Of a stretch of 64,000 nucleotides of DNA, positions 32,867-43,618 are shown one piece after another. Both the position numbers and the translations under genes were made by a program. Within the stretch, counting starts at the first letter, position 1. Each line of letters begins with the position of its first letter. The notes below the pieces were generated by a model that saw only the letters and a program-made list of their open reading frames with translations, was not told the origin of the DNA and made no database searches. Origin of the DNA: Lucinisca nassula (Eukaryota; Mollusca; Bivalvia; Lucinida; Lucinidae); NCBI GenBank assembly GCA_963580285.1, contig OY757013.1:149677162-149741161 (forward strand), written 5' to 3'.

Positions 32867-34072
32867 GCGGAATTCAGCATTCTATGGGGGGGACGCTTTG
32901 CTTAGACAGCTGTTTGGTTGTAATGAAACTTTACGCCTTGAGCCTACATTCCAAATACTGGTTGCTGGGAGCAAGGCTGAAGTTTGTTTCTTTCAGGACT
33001 TCTACTTGGACTGGGTGGCATCTCCTTCATGGAAGTGGTTCGCCATAACCTGAAGATTTGTTCTTGAGCCTAGATTCCGGGTACTGGTTGCTGGGAGCAG
33101 AGCTGAGGCTTGTTTCTTTCAGAACTTCTTGAACTGGGTGGCGTCTCCTTCATGGAAATGGTTCACCATAACCTGAGGATGTGTTCCCCCCAGGGTCATA
33201 CTAAAAAATTTCTAAATTGCAAGTCATAAGTAAGGTTCGCACGTGCAGCCGGGGCTATTTGAATATATGTAATATGGGATGGATTACATGGTATGCATTG
33301 CATAATGCAGAAGATGGTATGGAATGCGTGTCATGGAATGCAGTTTGGAGTGCACATTACGGAGTGCTCACTGTCAAGATTAGTTGGAGTGCATAAATTG
33401 GAGTGCACAAGAGTTGGGATAGAGTGGAGCGTACAAATAGGATGTGCGCAATATCTGGATTGTTACATAATTTGGAGCGTACAGTCAGGATGTGCGCAAT
33501 ATTTAGAATGCTAAAAAATTGTAAAGCATACAAACAAGATGTATGCAATATTTGGAATACTTGGAGCGTACAAATAGGATGTGCGCAATATTTGGATTTT
33601 TACAAAATTTGGAGCGTACAAACAGGATGTGCGCAATATTTGGAATGTTAAAAAATTGTGGAGCGTACAAACAGGATGTACGCAATATTTGGAATACTCT
33701 GTTACAAAATTTGGAGCGTACTATAGGAAGTGCGCAATTTTTGGAATGTTACAAAATCTTGGAGCACACATTTGGAGTGTGCGCATATTTTGGAATACTC
33801 AAAATTCAAAATTGGACCACAATATTTTGAGTGCAAACAAATTAATAATTTGGTGCCCGTTTTCGTGCGAGCAAGGTTATATGCTGTCACTGCGTCCCCC
33901 CTTCGACCTGAATCTACTCGGTCTCCATATACTGCCAGATATTGTAGAGACTGAAAGTTAGACAACAAAACACATTATTGAAATAATGTTTTATTAACTA
34001 TGTGAAAAAGGAGATAAATAAAAGTAGTTGTATCTATATATATTTTGTTGTATGAGTGAGCATCCTTAATAA
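32867..34072 (+). repeat. split direct repeat B2
   Basis: Copy of B1 shifted by 2080-2081 bases. I see only a handful of differences in 1.2 kb (one extra A at about 33207, a few substitutions near 32882-32946 and at 33164). Confidence 0.9.
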
Positions 34073-34399
34073 ATGATTTTTAACACATACAGCAACTCTA
34101 TTGTGACATAAGCCATGACAAAACAGGTTTTGTTTTTTAAGTATGTTTTGCCTTGCATGACCCTCTCCTTACTTTAATGCTTATGAATGTTTTCTTCTTT
34201 TTTTTTTTTTTCCCCCACAAAACTGTGTCTGTTTTGTTATTATATTTTTAACTATTTAGTTTTAATTATTTAGTTTTAATTATTTAATATTTATTTATTT
34301 TTATCCACTGCTACTAAATAGTAAAAACACTACCTAAATTCATTTTATGAAATCATATTTTTCATTTTCTACACAAACTTTTTTTTTATTTATTTATTT

Positions 34400-35800
34400 A
34401 CCTTAATCCTCTGTTTCTTGGAATACCTGGTATAATGTTGACCATTTTTGCATAAACTTGTCAAATTTACTATTTATGATGCTTGTGTATCTGTCATTTT
34501 GGAATTTTCGTTTTAGATAAATTTTAAAATTATTAAAGTTCAAATTATTAATAAAAAATTTTGTTTTGTATATGAAATATTTTGCTAACACAAGTATATA
34601 ATTCAGCAAATTGTTTTCTTGTAAAGCTTGTCTAGAAAATATTACATTTTTCAGATTTAGTTGAAGTGTAAGGTTTGTTTGTGTTTGTAACCATGTTTTT
34701 AGGGATGACCAGAAGTTTTTAACCTTATTGCAATGTATGAATAGATGAGCTATTGTTTCAGATTCCTGTTCACAAAAAGAGCACCTGTCATTATTTGTTT
34801 TTGTTTATATTATATAAGAATGATTTCGTGACTAGTATATAGTTATTAATTTTATATTGGAACTCTTGTAATTTCACCTCTTTCAAGTCCTTAAGTAAAC
34901 TATTATAACTGTTCCACTCGTCCTGTTTTATGTTACCTACTATATTTGACCATTTATTTGAAGGCAAAGTTGCTTCTTTATTTCCCGTTATTATATCGTA
35001 GAAAACTCTACTCCCTTTTTTATCTTTGGTAAGATATTTTATGTAATAGTTTCTTGATACATTTGTTTTAATGTTTTGACACAAAAGGCTATTATCATTT
35101 ATCTTATTTTTCCATTCCCTTGGGATTTTTCTCAGAAGAGACAAATAATCTAAGAAAGTACCATTAACATTATATACATTTTTAAAATCATCAAAATTAT
35201 ATAGCTGTCCTGTTCCATCAATTAAATCTATTATTTGTCTTACTCCTTTATCGTACCATTCTTTTATAAAAAATCTGTTACCGTGATTTAGCATAGAATT
35301 GAACCAAATGGGAGAATCTAGTATATCTTCTAAACTTTCAATTTTTACATGTTTGCAGAAGGCAGACCAACTTTTTAAAAGATCTTTCCAGAATGGGTTT
35401 TGTATTTCACCTACTTTGGGGTTTGCAAAGCCATCTCCCATACTGTAGATTAAACTAATATTAAAATTTGACATTTTATTCCAGGTGCTTTGTTCTTGTA
35501 AGATATGTCTTCTCAGCCAAGTTATTTTCTATGCATGAATGAAATTTTCTACACGCAACATTTTCAAGCCACCATCTGCCATGTTTTTAATAATATTTTT
35601 TCTTTTGATCCTGTCTGGTCCAGAGTTCCAAAGGAACTTATAAAATAATTTATTAAGATTTTGTATTAGCTCACTTGGAGGATGCGGCAAAGCTATGAAT
35701 AAATGAACAAACTTTGAAATAGCTAGTGATTTTATTATTGTTATCTTACCTTGCAGAGTGAGTCTTCTTTTTGACCATGCCTCTATGAGTTTACTTAATT
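34400..35800 (-). pseudogene. LINE C-terminal region
   Basis: After a one-base frameshift it reads LIEAWSKRRLTLQGKITIIK, then FIALPHPPSELIQNLN, a TAG in place of Leu in FIHA-KITWLRRH, and 227 open codons from MSNFN. After another frameshift comes DRCSFCEQESETIAHLFIHC, a CCHC-like zinc motif. It ends YQVFQETED and a stop at about 34403. Confidence 0.85.
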
Positions 35801-37148
35801 ATAGCCCCGCTTTGAAAAAGTGGGGGCTATATTGGATTTGGCTTGTCCAGAATTCCGTTTGTAATTTGTCCGGAATTCTGTCTGTCTGTCTGTAATATTT
35901 GATAGTGGGTACCTTGTTACTGCAACTCCTCTTACAGTTCTCGGTCAATCCTTTTGAAACTTTACAGTTGTTTTCATATAGGTCTGAAGATGTGCATATT
36001 CTTTTTTCATTATCCTTAAATAATTTTTTTCACTTATTTCACCTTTTTTAACTTAGACTATTTTTGAGATCTACTAATGTTAAAATGTATAGGGAGTAGC
36101 TACCTTGTTACCGCAACTTCTCTTACAGTTCTAGGTCAATCCTTTTGAAACTTTACAGGTGTTTTCATATAGGTCTGAAGATATGCATATTCTTTTTTCA
36201 TTATCCTTAAATAATTTTTTTCACTTATTTCACCTTTTTTAACTTAGACAATTTTTGAGATCTACTAATGTTAAAATGTATAGGGAGTAGCTACCTTGTT
36301 ACCGCAACTCCTCTTACAGTTCTAGGTCAATCCTTTTGAAACTTTACAGGTGTTTTCATATAGGTCTGAAGATGTGCATATTCTTTTTTCATTATCCTTA
36401 AATAATTTTTTTCACTTATTTCACCTTTTTTAACTTAGACAATTTTTGAGATCTACTAATGTTAAAATGTATAGGGAGTAGCTACCTTGTTACCACAACT
36501 CCTCTTACAGTTCTAGGTCAATCCTTTTGAAACTTTACAGGTGTTTTCATATGGGTCTGAAGATGTGCATATTCTTTTTTCATCATCCTTAAATAATGTT
36601 TTTCACTTATTTCACCTTTTTTAACTTAGACAATTTTTGAGATCTACTAATGTTAAAATGTATAGGGAGTAGCTACCTTGTGACCACAACTCCTTTTACA
36701 GTTCTAGGTCAATCCTTTTGAAACTTTACAGGTGTTTTCATATAGGTCTGAAGATGTGCATATTCTTTTTTCATTATCCTTAAATAAATTTTTTTCACTT
36801 ATTTCACCTTTTTTAACTTAGACAATTTTTGAGATCTACTAATGTTAAAATGTATAGGGAGTTGCTACCTTGTGATCGCAACTCCTCTTACAGTTCTAGT
36901 CAATCCTTTTGAAATTTAACAGGTGTTTTCATATAGGTCTGAAGATGTGCATGTGCTTTTTTCATTATCCAAAACCTATTTTTTAACTTATACTGTTTTT
37001 CAGATCTAATAACGCGAAAAGTCTATAAGGCGCAGGTACCTTGTTAGGGATTTAACCCTCTCACAAGTCTTTACCTTTAATTCATGAGTCTTTCTCCTCT
37101 GACAGGGCTATAGCGGGGCTATAGTCAGATCCTCTGACAGTTCTAGTT
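35801..37148 (+). mobile_element. Pearl/Helentron-like element C
   Basis: 5' palindrome atagccccgctttg / aaagtgggggctat; ctgt repeats; core units of 191 bp (accttgtta.cgcaactcct at 35911, 36102, 36293, 36484, 36675, 36867, 37038); 3' arm gcggggctata; hairpin gtcagatcctctgac; end agttctag at a T-run in the LINE. The units match those of the element at 48541. Confidence 0.82.
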
Positions 37149-37324
37149 TTTCAAGAATATCAGGTGCATTCAATTCCCGTATGTTAAAAACTTCTGGTGT
37201 GAAAGTAACACCTAAAATCTTATTAGCGTTCTGGTCCCAATCCAATTTATATTCTTGACAAAGTTTCTGGTTTGATTTGTTCATACTTCCTATCCATATT
37301 GCCTTTGTTTTGTCCATGTTAATT
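37149..37324 (-). pseudogene. LINE reverse transcriptase, continuation between insertions
   Basis: Reads MDKTKAIWIGSMN, then LDWDQNANKILGVTF and NAPDILEK, the thumb-side 'K.KT...W.G' and 'LGV.F' region expected after HMSGLK. Confidence 0.85.
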
Positions 37325-38775
37325 ATACCCCCGGCATACGAAGTATGTCATTATACCCCAGGCATACGAAGTATGTCAGGGGGTATATAGTTTTCGTCTT
37401 TCCGTCCGTTCGTCCGTTCGTTGGTTCGTTCGTATGTTCGTTTGTTCGTTCGTTCGTTCGTTGGTTGGTTCGTTCGTTCGTTAGTTCGTTCGTACGTTCG
37501 TTCGTCAACCTTTACGTCAAAGTTTTGCGTTAAACCTTTTTGATTGATCATATCTCTGTAACCACAGGTTGGATTCTCTTCATATTTGGTACAGGATATC
37601 TCTATAGCATTACCTTTCATATGGAATATCTAAGCCCCTGGGTGGGTTGTCTGTCTGTCCGTCTGTCTGTTCATCTACTTTTACGTCAAAGTTTTGTGTT
37701 AAACCTTTTTCATTGCTGATATCTCTGTAACCACATGTTAGATTCTCTTCATATTTGGTATAGGATATCTCTATAGCATTACCTTTCATATGGAATATCT
37801 AAGCCCCTGGGTCAAGCCCCTGGGTGGGCTGTCTGTCTGTCTGTTCATCTACTTTTACCTCAAAGTTTTGTGTTAAACCTTTTTCATTGCTGATATCTCT
37901 GTAACCACATGTTAGATTCTCTTCATATTTGGTATAGGATATCTCTATAGCATTACCTTTCATATGGAATATCTAAGCCCCTGGGTCAAGCCCCTGGGTG
38001 GGCTGTCTGTCTGTCTGTTCATCTAATTTTACGTCAAAGTTTTGTGTTAAACCTTTTTCATTGCTGATATCTCTGTAACCACATGTTAGATTCTCTTCAT
38101 ATTTGGTATAGGATATCTCTATAGCATTACCTTTCATATGGAATATCTAAGCCCCTGGGTGGGCTGTCTGTCTGTCTGTCTGTTCATCTAATTTTACGTC
38201 AAAGTTTTGTGTTAAACCTTTTTCATTGCTGATATCTCTGTAACCACATGTTAGATTCTCTTCATGTTTGGTAAAGGATATCTCTATAGCATTACCTTTC
38301 ATATGGAATATCTAAGCCTCTGGGTCAAGCCCCTGGGTGGGCTGTCTGTCTGTCTGTTCATCTACTTTTACGTCAAAGTTTTGTGTTAAACCTTTTTCAT
38401 GGCTGATATCTCTGTAACCACATCTTAGATTCTCTTCATGTTTGATAAATGATTTCATGATGCATGTCCATTCCCCCACCCATGGTGACCTTGACCTCAA
38501 GGTCATGGTGACCTTGACCTCAAGGTCACGGACTTAGAAATTTTACATTTGGTTAAAGTTTTATGTCAAAATTTATAGATGCCTGTGTGTTCTATTTGAT
38601 GCCCTCACTCCCTTGGTCCATTTAGAAATTTTATGTTTGGTTTAGCTTTTACAAGCACATTTATAGATTCTTATAGCTTCTTGACTTCATTCATATTACA
38701 TACAAGCTCGAAAGATATATCAGAGGGTGATGCTGGCCGGGGGTATACGTGACCCACTGGTCACTTTCTCTAGTT
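37325..38775 (+). mobile_element. Pearl/Helentron-like element B
   Basis: 5' palindrome tacccccggcatacgaagta, partly doubled; a (TTCG)n-type microsatellite at 37395-37505; six core units of 165-174 bp (tatctctgtaaccaca at 37551, 37720, 37894, 38068, 38233, 38407); two gaccttgacctcaaggtca palindromes; 3' arm ccgggggtata; hairpin gtgacccactggtcac; end tttctctag at a T-run in the LINE. Confidence 0.82.
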
Positions 38776-39940
38776 TTTAACCCTGACATGTGGTAAAAAG
38801 TGTTAAGTGTCTCCAAAGATTTCCTTAATGAATGTTCTGTTCCATCTAAAAATAACTGTGTATCATCAGCATACTGACTCAGCTTAAATTGATTTCTATT
38901 CATTACAATGCCCCCTATTGTGTTGTTTTGTCTGATCATGTGCCCAAGAACCTCTGCACACAAAATAAAAATATATGGAGAGATAGGGTCCCCCTGTCTG
39001 CAGCCCCTTTGTAGGCAGAAATACTCAGTCATATGCCCATTTTGTAAAATACATGATTCAGCTCCAGACTGAAAAAGTGAAATCCATTTTTTAAAGGATG
39101 GACCGAAGTTGAAAAATTCACAGGTTTTTTTAATGAATTTCCATGACACCGAGTCAAATGCCTGCTGGAAGTATATTGATAAAAGTAATCCGGGTATTTC
39201 TTGTTGTTTAGTTTCAAAGAGAATATCGTATATCAGACGGATATTTTCCCCTATAAATCTTCCGGCTATGAACCCTTTTTGGTCTTAGTGTATGATTTTG
39301 TTCAAAACTGTCTTAAGCCGGGAGGCAATAACCGTGGATGCTAGTTTATATACAACGTTAAGCAATGATATAGATCGCCAATTTGTTAAGTAGAAAGGAG
39401 ATTTATTAGGCTTAGGAAGGCAAGTAATTATACCCTGTTTTTGTGTAATTGATAAAGATCCTGTCTTATATGCAAAATTTAATGATTTTAATATGAAACT
39501 ATTTAAGTCAGTCCAGAAAAATTTAAAAAACTCTGCTGTGAAGCCATCACTACCTGGAGTTTTTGAGTTTTTCATATTTTTTAAGGCTTCAGACAGCTCT
39601 GTATATGTTATTTCTCCCTCAAGCATCCTGGCATCATAATCCGAAAGTTTGCGTGGGTTTTCTCCTACTACATTTTCAATTTTTGTGTCATCTGTTACTA
39701 TCTTTTCAGAATATAAATCTTTATAATATTCCTTTTGGGTGTTTAAAATTTCATTCATTTCTGTACATTCATGACCGTCTTCCTCTATTAATTTAGTTAT
39801 TACTTTATTTGTGAAATTTCGTTTTTCTAAATTAAAAAGGTAGCTCGTTGGCTTTTCCCCTAATTCTTCATATCTACATTTTGATCTTAACATAACTCCC
39901 TCATTGACAGTTTTTCTTATTTCATACAGTCTTTCTTTTT
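38776..39940 (-). pseudogene. LINE reverse transcriptase, main part
   Basis: Reads KERLYEIRKTVNEGV, YEELGEKPTSYLFNLEKRN, SDGFTAEFFKFFW, LPKPNKSPFYLTNWRSISLL, then a stop after IIH at about 39284. It goes on DQKGFIAGRFIGENIRLIYD, LSIYFQQAFDSVSW, LQRGCRQGDPISPYIFILC and QYADDTQLFLDG. The YADD box is intact, but the motif A Asp (usually IDFQ.AFD) is Tyr. The frame is cut at HMSGLK by an insertion. Confidence 0.88.
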
Positions 39941-40401
39941 ATACCCCCGCAAACGAAGTTTGAAGGGGGTATATAGGAGTCAGCTTGTCGTCTGTCGTCG
40001 GTCCGTTACAAAAAACTTTAACATTGCTCATAACTTCCTTATTCTTTGACCGATTTCTTTAATATTCACACACCACACACCTTGCCACTAGTACTTAAGA
40101 TTGATATACACAAACCTGACCTTGACCTTTACGTTGACCTTCCTCAAGGTCAAATACTTGTAAAAATTTGTCTGTCGTCGGTCCGTTACAAAAAACTTTA
40201 ACATTGCTCATAACTTCCTTATTCTTTGACCGATTTCTTTAATATTCACACACCACACTCCTTGCCACTAGTACTTAAGATTATACACAAACCTGACCTT
40301 GACCTTTACGCTGACCTTCCTCAAGGTCAAATACTTGTAAAAATTTGTCTGACAACGCATGCGGGGGTATAATTGGCGCCCGTTAGGCGGCAGCTCTAGT
40401 T
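39941..40401 (+). mobile_element. Pearl/Helentron-like element A
   Basis: 5' palindrome atacccccgcaaacgaag with ttgaagggggtata; two 180 bp core units starting tctgtcgtcggtccgttac (39991 and 40171); 3' arm copy gcgggggtata; a hairpin with cgcc/ggcg arms; end cagctctag at a T-run. It splits the LINE codons between EEK and KER. Confidence 0.82.
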
Positions 40402-40404
40402 TTT

Positions 40405-41554
40405 CCTCTAACAACACAGAAAGTTCGGCAATAAATTGTCCAGAGTCTTCAGATATATCTTTTTCTAATTTTGCTATTTCTTCCTCCAGCTGTTTCTGCA
40501 CTTTTTCTTTTTCTTTCTTTTTCCTAGAACTATATTTAATTGTTTCCCCTCGAATCTGAAGTAGTATCATTTCAAAAAGTAGCTGGTCATTTATAGTATA
40601 CTCCTCAATATTAGTGTTATTGTTATTATTGTTCATGTTAGTGTTGTTATTATTATTATTATTATAATTATTATTATTACTTTGAACATTAATATTGTCA
40701 GGTTGTGTTTCTTGTCTCTTGAAAGTATCCAAAACATTTTTTATGGTATTTTTAACTAATTTAACATATTCCTTATCTTTTAAGAGTGAATTATTGAATT
40801 TCCAGTAGCTTTTGCCTCTATCATTTTCATTCAGTTTTAATTTTAAAATAATGCCAGAATGATCTGTTCTATATCCAGGGACAACCATGCAATCATCAAC
40901 ATACTGAAAATTATTTTCACTGACTAAGAAAAAGTCCAGGCGAGCTTGTTTTTTTTCTGGATTTAGTCGTCGCCATGTAAAACCTTTATCTTCTTTTAAT
41001 ACTCTACAAACGTCAACATAATTCTCTTTATCAATAATTTTCAAAACTTCTGACCTCGCCCCAGGATTGTTAACATGTTTGTGATTTTCCCTATCGGTCT
41101 CTGGATGCAGAACTAAATTCCAGTCTCCGCATAATATTATATTATCATTTTCAAAGTCATTGATATGTTGTAATAAAGTTCTATAAAAACTTGGTTTATC
41201 ATCATTAGGTCCATATAGGCTTACTAATAGTAAATTTTTATCTTGCACTTTCAGTTCTGTAATTATAAAGTTGCCGTTTGGATCTGTCAGTACTCTTCCA
41301 ATATCGCATGCAAAGTTATTGTTTATTAAAATCATTACTCCTCGGTTTACATTTGTGCCCTCTTTTGAACTTAAAATTACATTATATCCCCATTCGGCCT
41401 TTATATATGGTAGTAAGTTTTTGTTGATATGTACATCCTGTAAACATGCGATGTTATAATTTTTAGATCGTATATGTTGGAACAAATCTCGCCTTTTTTG
41501 CATGTTTTTGAGACCTCGACAGTTTTGGGAAAATATACTTATTTTTTCAGCCAT
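40405..41554 (-). pseudogene. LINE endonuclease domain
   Basis: The frame starts MAEKISIFSQNCRGL. Motifs in order: CLQDVH, SLYGPNDD, CGDWNLVLHPETDR, RLDFFLVS and YRTDHSGIIL, which match the exonuclease-endonuclease-phosphatase fold of L1-superfamily elements. An Asn-rich stretch follows (about residues 292-318) and then a coiled-coil-like region. About 383 codons are LINE sequence. The last ~45 codons of the open frame are read-through into the insertion. The endonuclease part itself has no stop. Confidence 0.88.
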
Positions 41555-42017
41555 TTTCGATATTATAACCCCACAGCATTACCACCCCCCATTTTGAGGT
41601 GCTGAATAATAGAAGGCCATGCAAGACAATACCATACCCAGATATACAGTTAAACAGATACAAAATAAGACATGAATATGTTTTGAAAAACATAACACAA
41701 AATAAAAAGTGAAAACATGTACTAGCTCTCTGAAACACACATTTTTGAAGTATCAGTAATTTCATAGTGTGTGAATATTAATATTTTTAGAGGTTAATAT
41801 TTCTCCTTTTTTTAGGGGGGGGGGTGGGATTTAAAAAGTGTTATAGTTCCTTTTATGAATGAATCTTATGGTGAGAAAAATCATCACGATATCACGCCCT
41901 TGTGACAACATCAATATGCCATATTGTACTCCTTCGTTTCTCCAAACTAGCTTGTTCTCTGGCAAAATTCTGTGATATGTTATTCACAGTCCAAACACAG
42001 GCCCAGTGTGCCCGCTA

Positions 42018-42065
42018 AATCGCCTCATTGAGGCAGTTCTAGCGAGCACCCACAGCGCATGCCTT
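42018..42065. repeat. short M5 hairpin remnant
   Basis: Only gctaaatcgcctcattgagg and cagttctagcgagcacccac remain. Confidence 0.5.
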
Positions 42066-42104
42066 GGAATAAAAACAAGAGAAATAATGTATACCCCCTA
42101 AACC

Positions 42105-42225
42105 CCCTATGTTTGCAAATAGTGCAGGCCCTGATCAGATGCTGCATTCTGTGGTGTCGGACCTGGCCCTGCACTGTTTGCCAAGGTTTCCCCATCAGGG
42201 GTTCCCACATGCAATGGTTTAACTG
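42105..42225. repeat. M3 MITE fragment
   Basis: Has the hairpin module 'gcaaatagtgcaggccctga', ccatcaggggttcccac and an end like the M3 terminus (catgcaatggttta). Confidence 0.55.
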
Positions 42226-42299
42226 AACCAAGAAGTAATGAGTCTGAAGCTTAGATATTCTCATTGGAAAGAGGCTTTCAGCAAAAACCATTCATGTTT

Positions 42300-42404
42300 T
42301 ATACCACACCACACGATAGTGGTGTATTATGATATACTTTAGAATGTATGTCTGTCCATCCGTCTGTCAGTCCATCTGTCTGTCCATCCATCTGCATAAC
42401 TTGA

Positions 42405-42446
<42 letters not shown>

Positions 42447-42560
42447 TTCAAATTGTGCATACATGTTTATACTGGGAATGACTGGTATGGGATTGTTAAT
42501 GGGCAAAATCCGTTAACTTTTGACAGGGTTACGACCCCTTTTAGTTCATGGTAAGGATTT
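42300..42560 (+). repeat. possible truncated Pearl-type 5' end
   Basis: Palindrome ataccacaccacacgatagt followed by ggtgtattat, then ctgt/catc repeats and a (TA)n run at 42403-42436, as at the 5' ends of the elements above. No 3' end is found. Confidence 0.45.
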
Positions 42561-42659
42561 TACTTACTACTGGCTGTGTGGGCCACCGGTTTCGAAATTA
42601 TTATTTATTTTTGTCTTTCATCGTGTTGGCAAGACTGTGTAAGGAACACCCCTCTGTTC

Positions 42660-43200
42660 CACACTTTATACAGTTTTAAACCTCGTTCAAACAAACAAAC
42701 ACTTGTGAGACTGTATTACATTCTCCAATTTTATGCTTGTAAGGTTTTTGTGGAAATTTGGGATTAGGGGATGACATCCCCTCTCACTTTTCCAACCTTA
42801 TAACCTCCTCTGCACTAGATGTGGCAAATCAGTGGTTTGGATGATGTGAAAATAATCAATGATGCTTGGCAGACTGTATTAGTTACTCTATTTTTATGCA
42901 TGTAATTTGTGGAAATTATGTGTTTGGAAAGGGGAGTTGGGATGTCATCCCCGCTCCACTCTCCAACCTCATACTCTCTCTTCAATGGCAAGACAGTTAA
43001 GAGTTTTGTATTATGTGAAAAGACCTGATGATGCTTGGCAAACTGTTTTAGTTTCTCTAATTTTATGCATGTAAGGCGAGTGAAGATGGTATCCCCTCTT
43101 CACTTTCCAACCTGATTAATCCTTTTAATTTATATATTATAGCATATAAGAGATTGGAATAATATAAAGATGCCCGTTATCACATGGCAGACTGCATAAA
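42660..43200 (+). repeat. ~166 bp tandem copies of the exon f end and its donor
   Basis: Three copies (about 42706, 42871, 43038) and a stub (43186) of gactgt.tta..ttctccaat followed by tttatgcatgtaag. The same words stand at the end of GCP2 exon f and its donor (25090-25130). The intron part of the unit (tccccactcccctttcaaat..gtaagagtt..gtgaaaa) also occurs at 25365-25450. Confidence 0.75.
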
Positions 43201-43208
43201 TCTATCTA

Positions 43209-43415
43209 CACCACAACCTCATTATAACACAGTTTTGGATATAACACGGTTTCAAGGTGTATCCCAAAAATGTATATATTATATAGAAAAATGACCATAA
43301 ATGGTCATTTTTCTGTATAATCTATACATTTTTGTTTGGATATAACACTGTTGTTTAACTAACACAGTCTCTGCTTTGGACCCAATTAATAGTGTTGTAA
43401 TAAGGTTGTGGTGTA
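43209..43415. repeat. MITE M6, full copy
   Basis: Ends caccacaacctcattataac and ataaggttgtggtgta, with TA on both sides. Central palindrome 'aaaaatgaccataaatggtc' and tatagaaaa/ttttctgtata arms. Other copies at 24296, 51985 and 61470. Confidence 0.8.
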
Positions 43416-43498
43416 ATTCTAAGCATATGAGTTCTAGTAGAAAATCCATTCCTTCTCATTAAAACTTTACATTATTAGTGCCTCTTCTGATTTTACAG

Positions 43499-43618
43499 AG
43501 ATTGAATATGAGTATAGAGGTGTCCACAGACAGCAATCCCACACAGAAGAGTGTACATGGTGGACAGAGTGCTGCAGACAGGAAAATGGCCTCAGAAAAA
43601 CAGAAAACAAAATCAAAA
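43499..43618 (+). CDS. TUBGCP2: GCP2 exon g (hydrophilic linker)
   Basis: Acceptor gattttacag, donor gtaagg, exactly 40 codons, both ends on codon boundaries. It encodes a polar, Ser/Lys/Gln-rich stretch ending EKQKTKSK. Animal GCP2 has a poorly conserved linker at this point, so sequence identity is weak. The assignment rests on splice sites, phase and position. An 18.4 kb intron precedes it. Confidence 0.82.

Larger units (their letters stand above)
26091..34072 (+). mobile_element. Ngaro-like tyrosine-recombinase retrotransposon, degenerate
   Basis: The layout is A1 - reverse transcriptase - RNase H - tyrosine recombinase - SGNH hydrolase - B1 - A2 - B2. A1 (26091-27854, minus a 1432 bp insertion) and A2 (31988-32319) are both 332 bp and nearly identical. 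B1 (30787-31991) and B2 (32867-34072) are about 1205 bp and nearly identical. Split direct repeats of this kind are known from Ngaro/PAT-type elements of the DIRS order. About 6.55 kb without the insertion. All proteins carry stops or frameshifts, so it is now non-autonomous. A 547 bp piece between A2 and B2 is not explained by the standard layout. Confidence 0.85.
34380..41800 (-). mobile_element. L1/Tx1-like LINE with three later insertions
   Basis: On the minus strand it encodes an APE-type endonuclease, reverse transcriptase and a C-terminal CCHC-like zinc motif in the usual order. Three Pearl/Helentron-like elements interrupt it at 39941-40401, 37325-38775 and 35801-37148. Removing them restores the family reading order. 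An A-rich tail (T-rich on +) follows the coding end near 34380. The 5' end is not precisely placed. Stops and a lost catalytic residue make it inactive. Confidence 0.85.

Noticed and set aside
31212..33961. Reading frames of up to 126 codons with repeated 'RMCAIFG' words
   Set aside because: They are read-outs of the ~49 bp array in repeats B1 and B2. All frames look alike and no protein family is recognisable.
37323..37620. Frames reading repeated 'TNERTNE'
   Set aside because: Translation of the (TTCG)n microsatellite of element B.
39563..39796. 77-codon + strand frame
   Set aside because: Antisense shadow of the minus-strand LINE reverse transcriptase.
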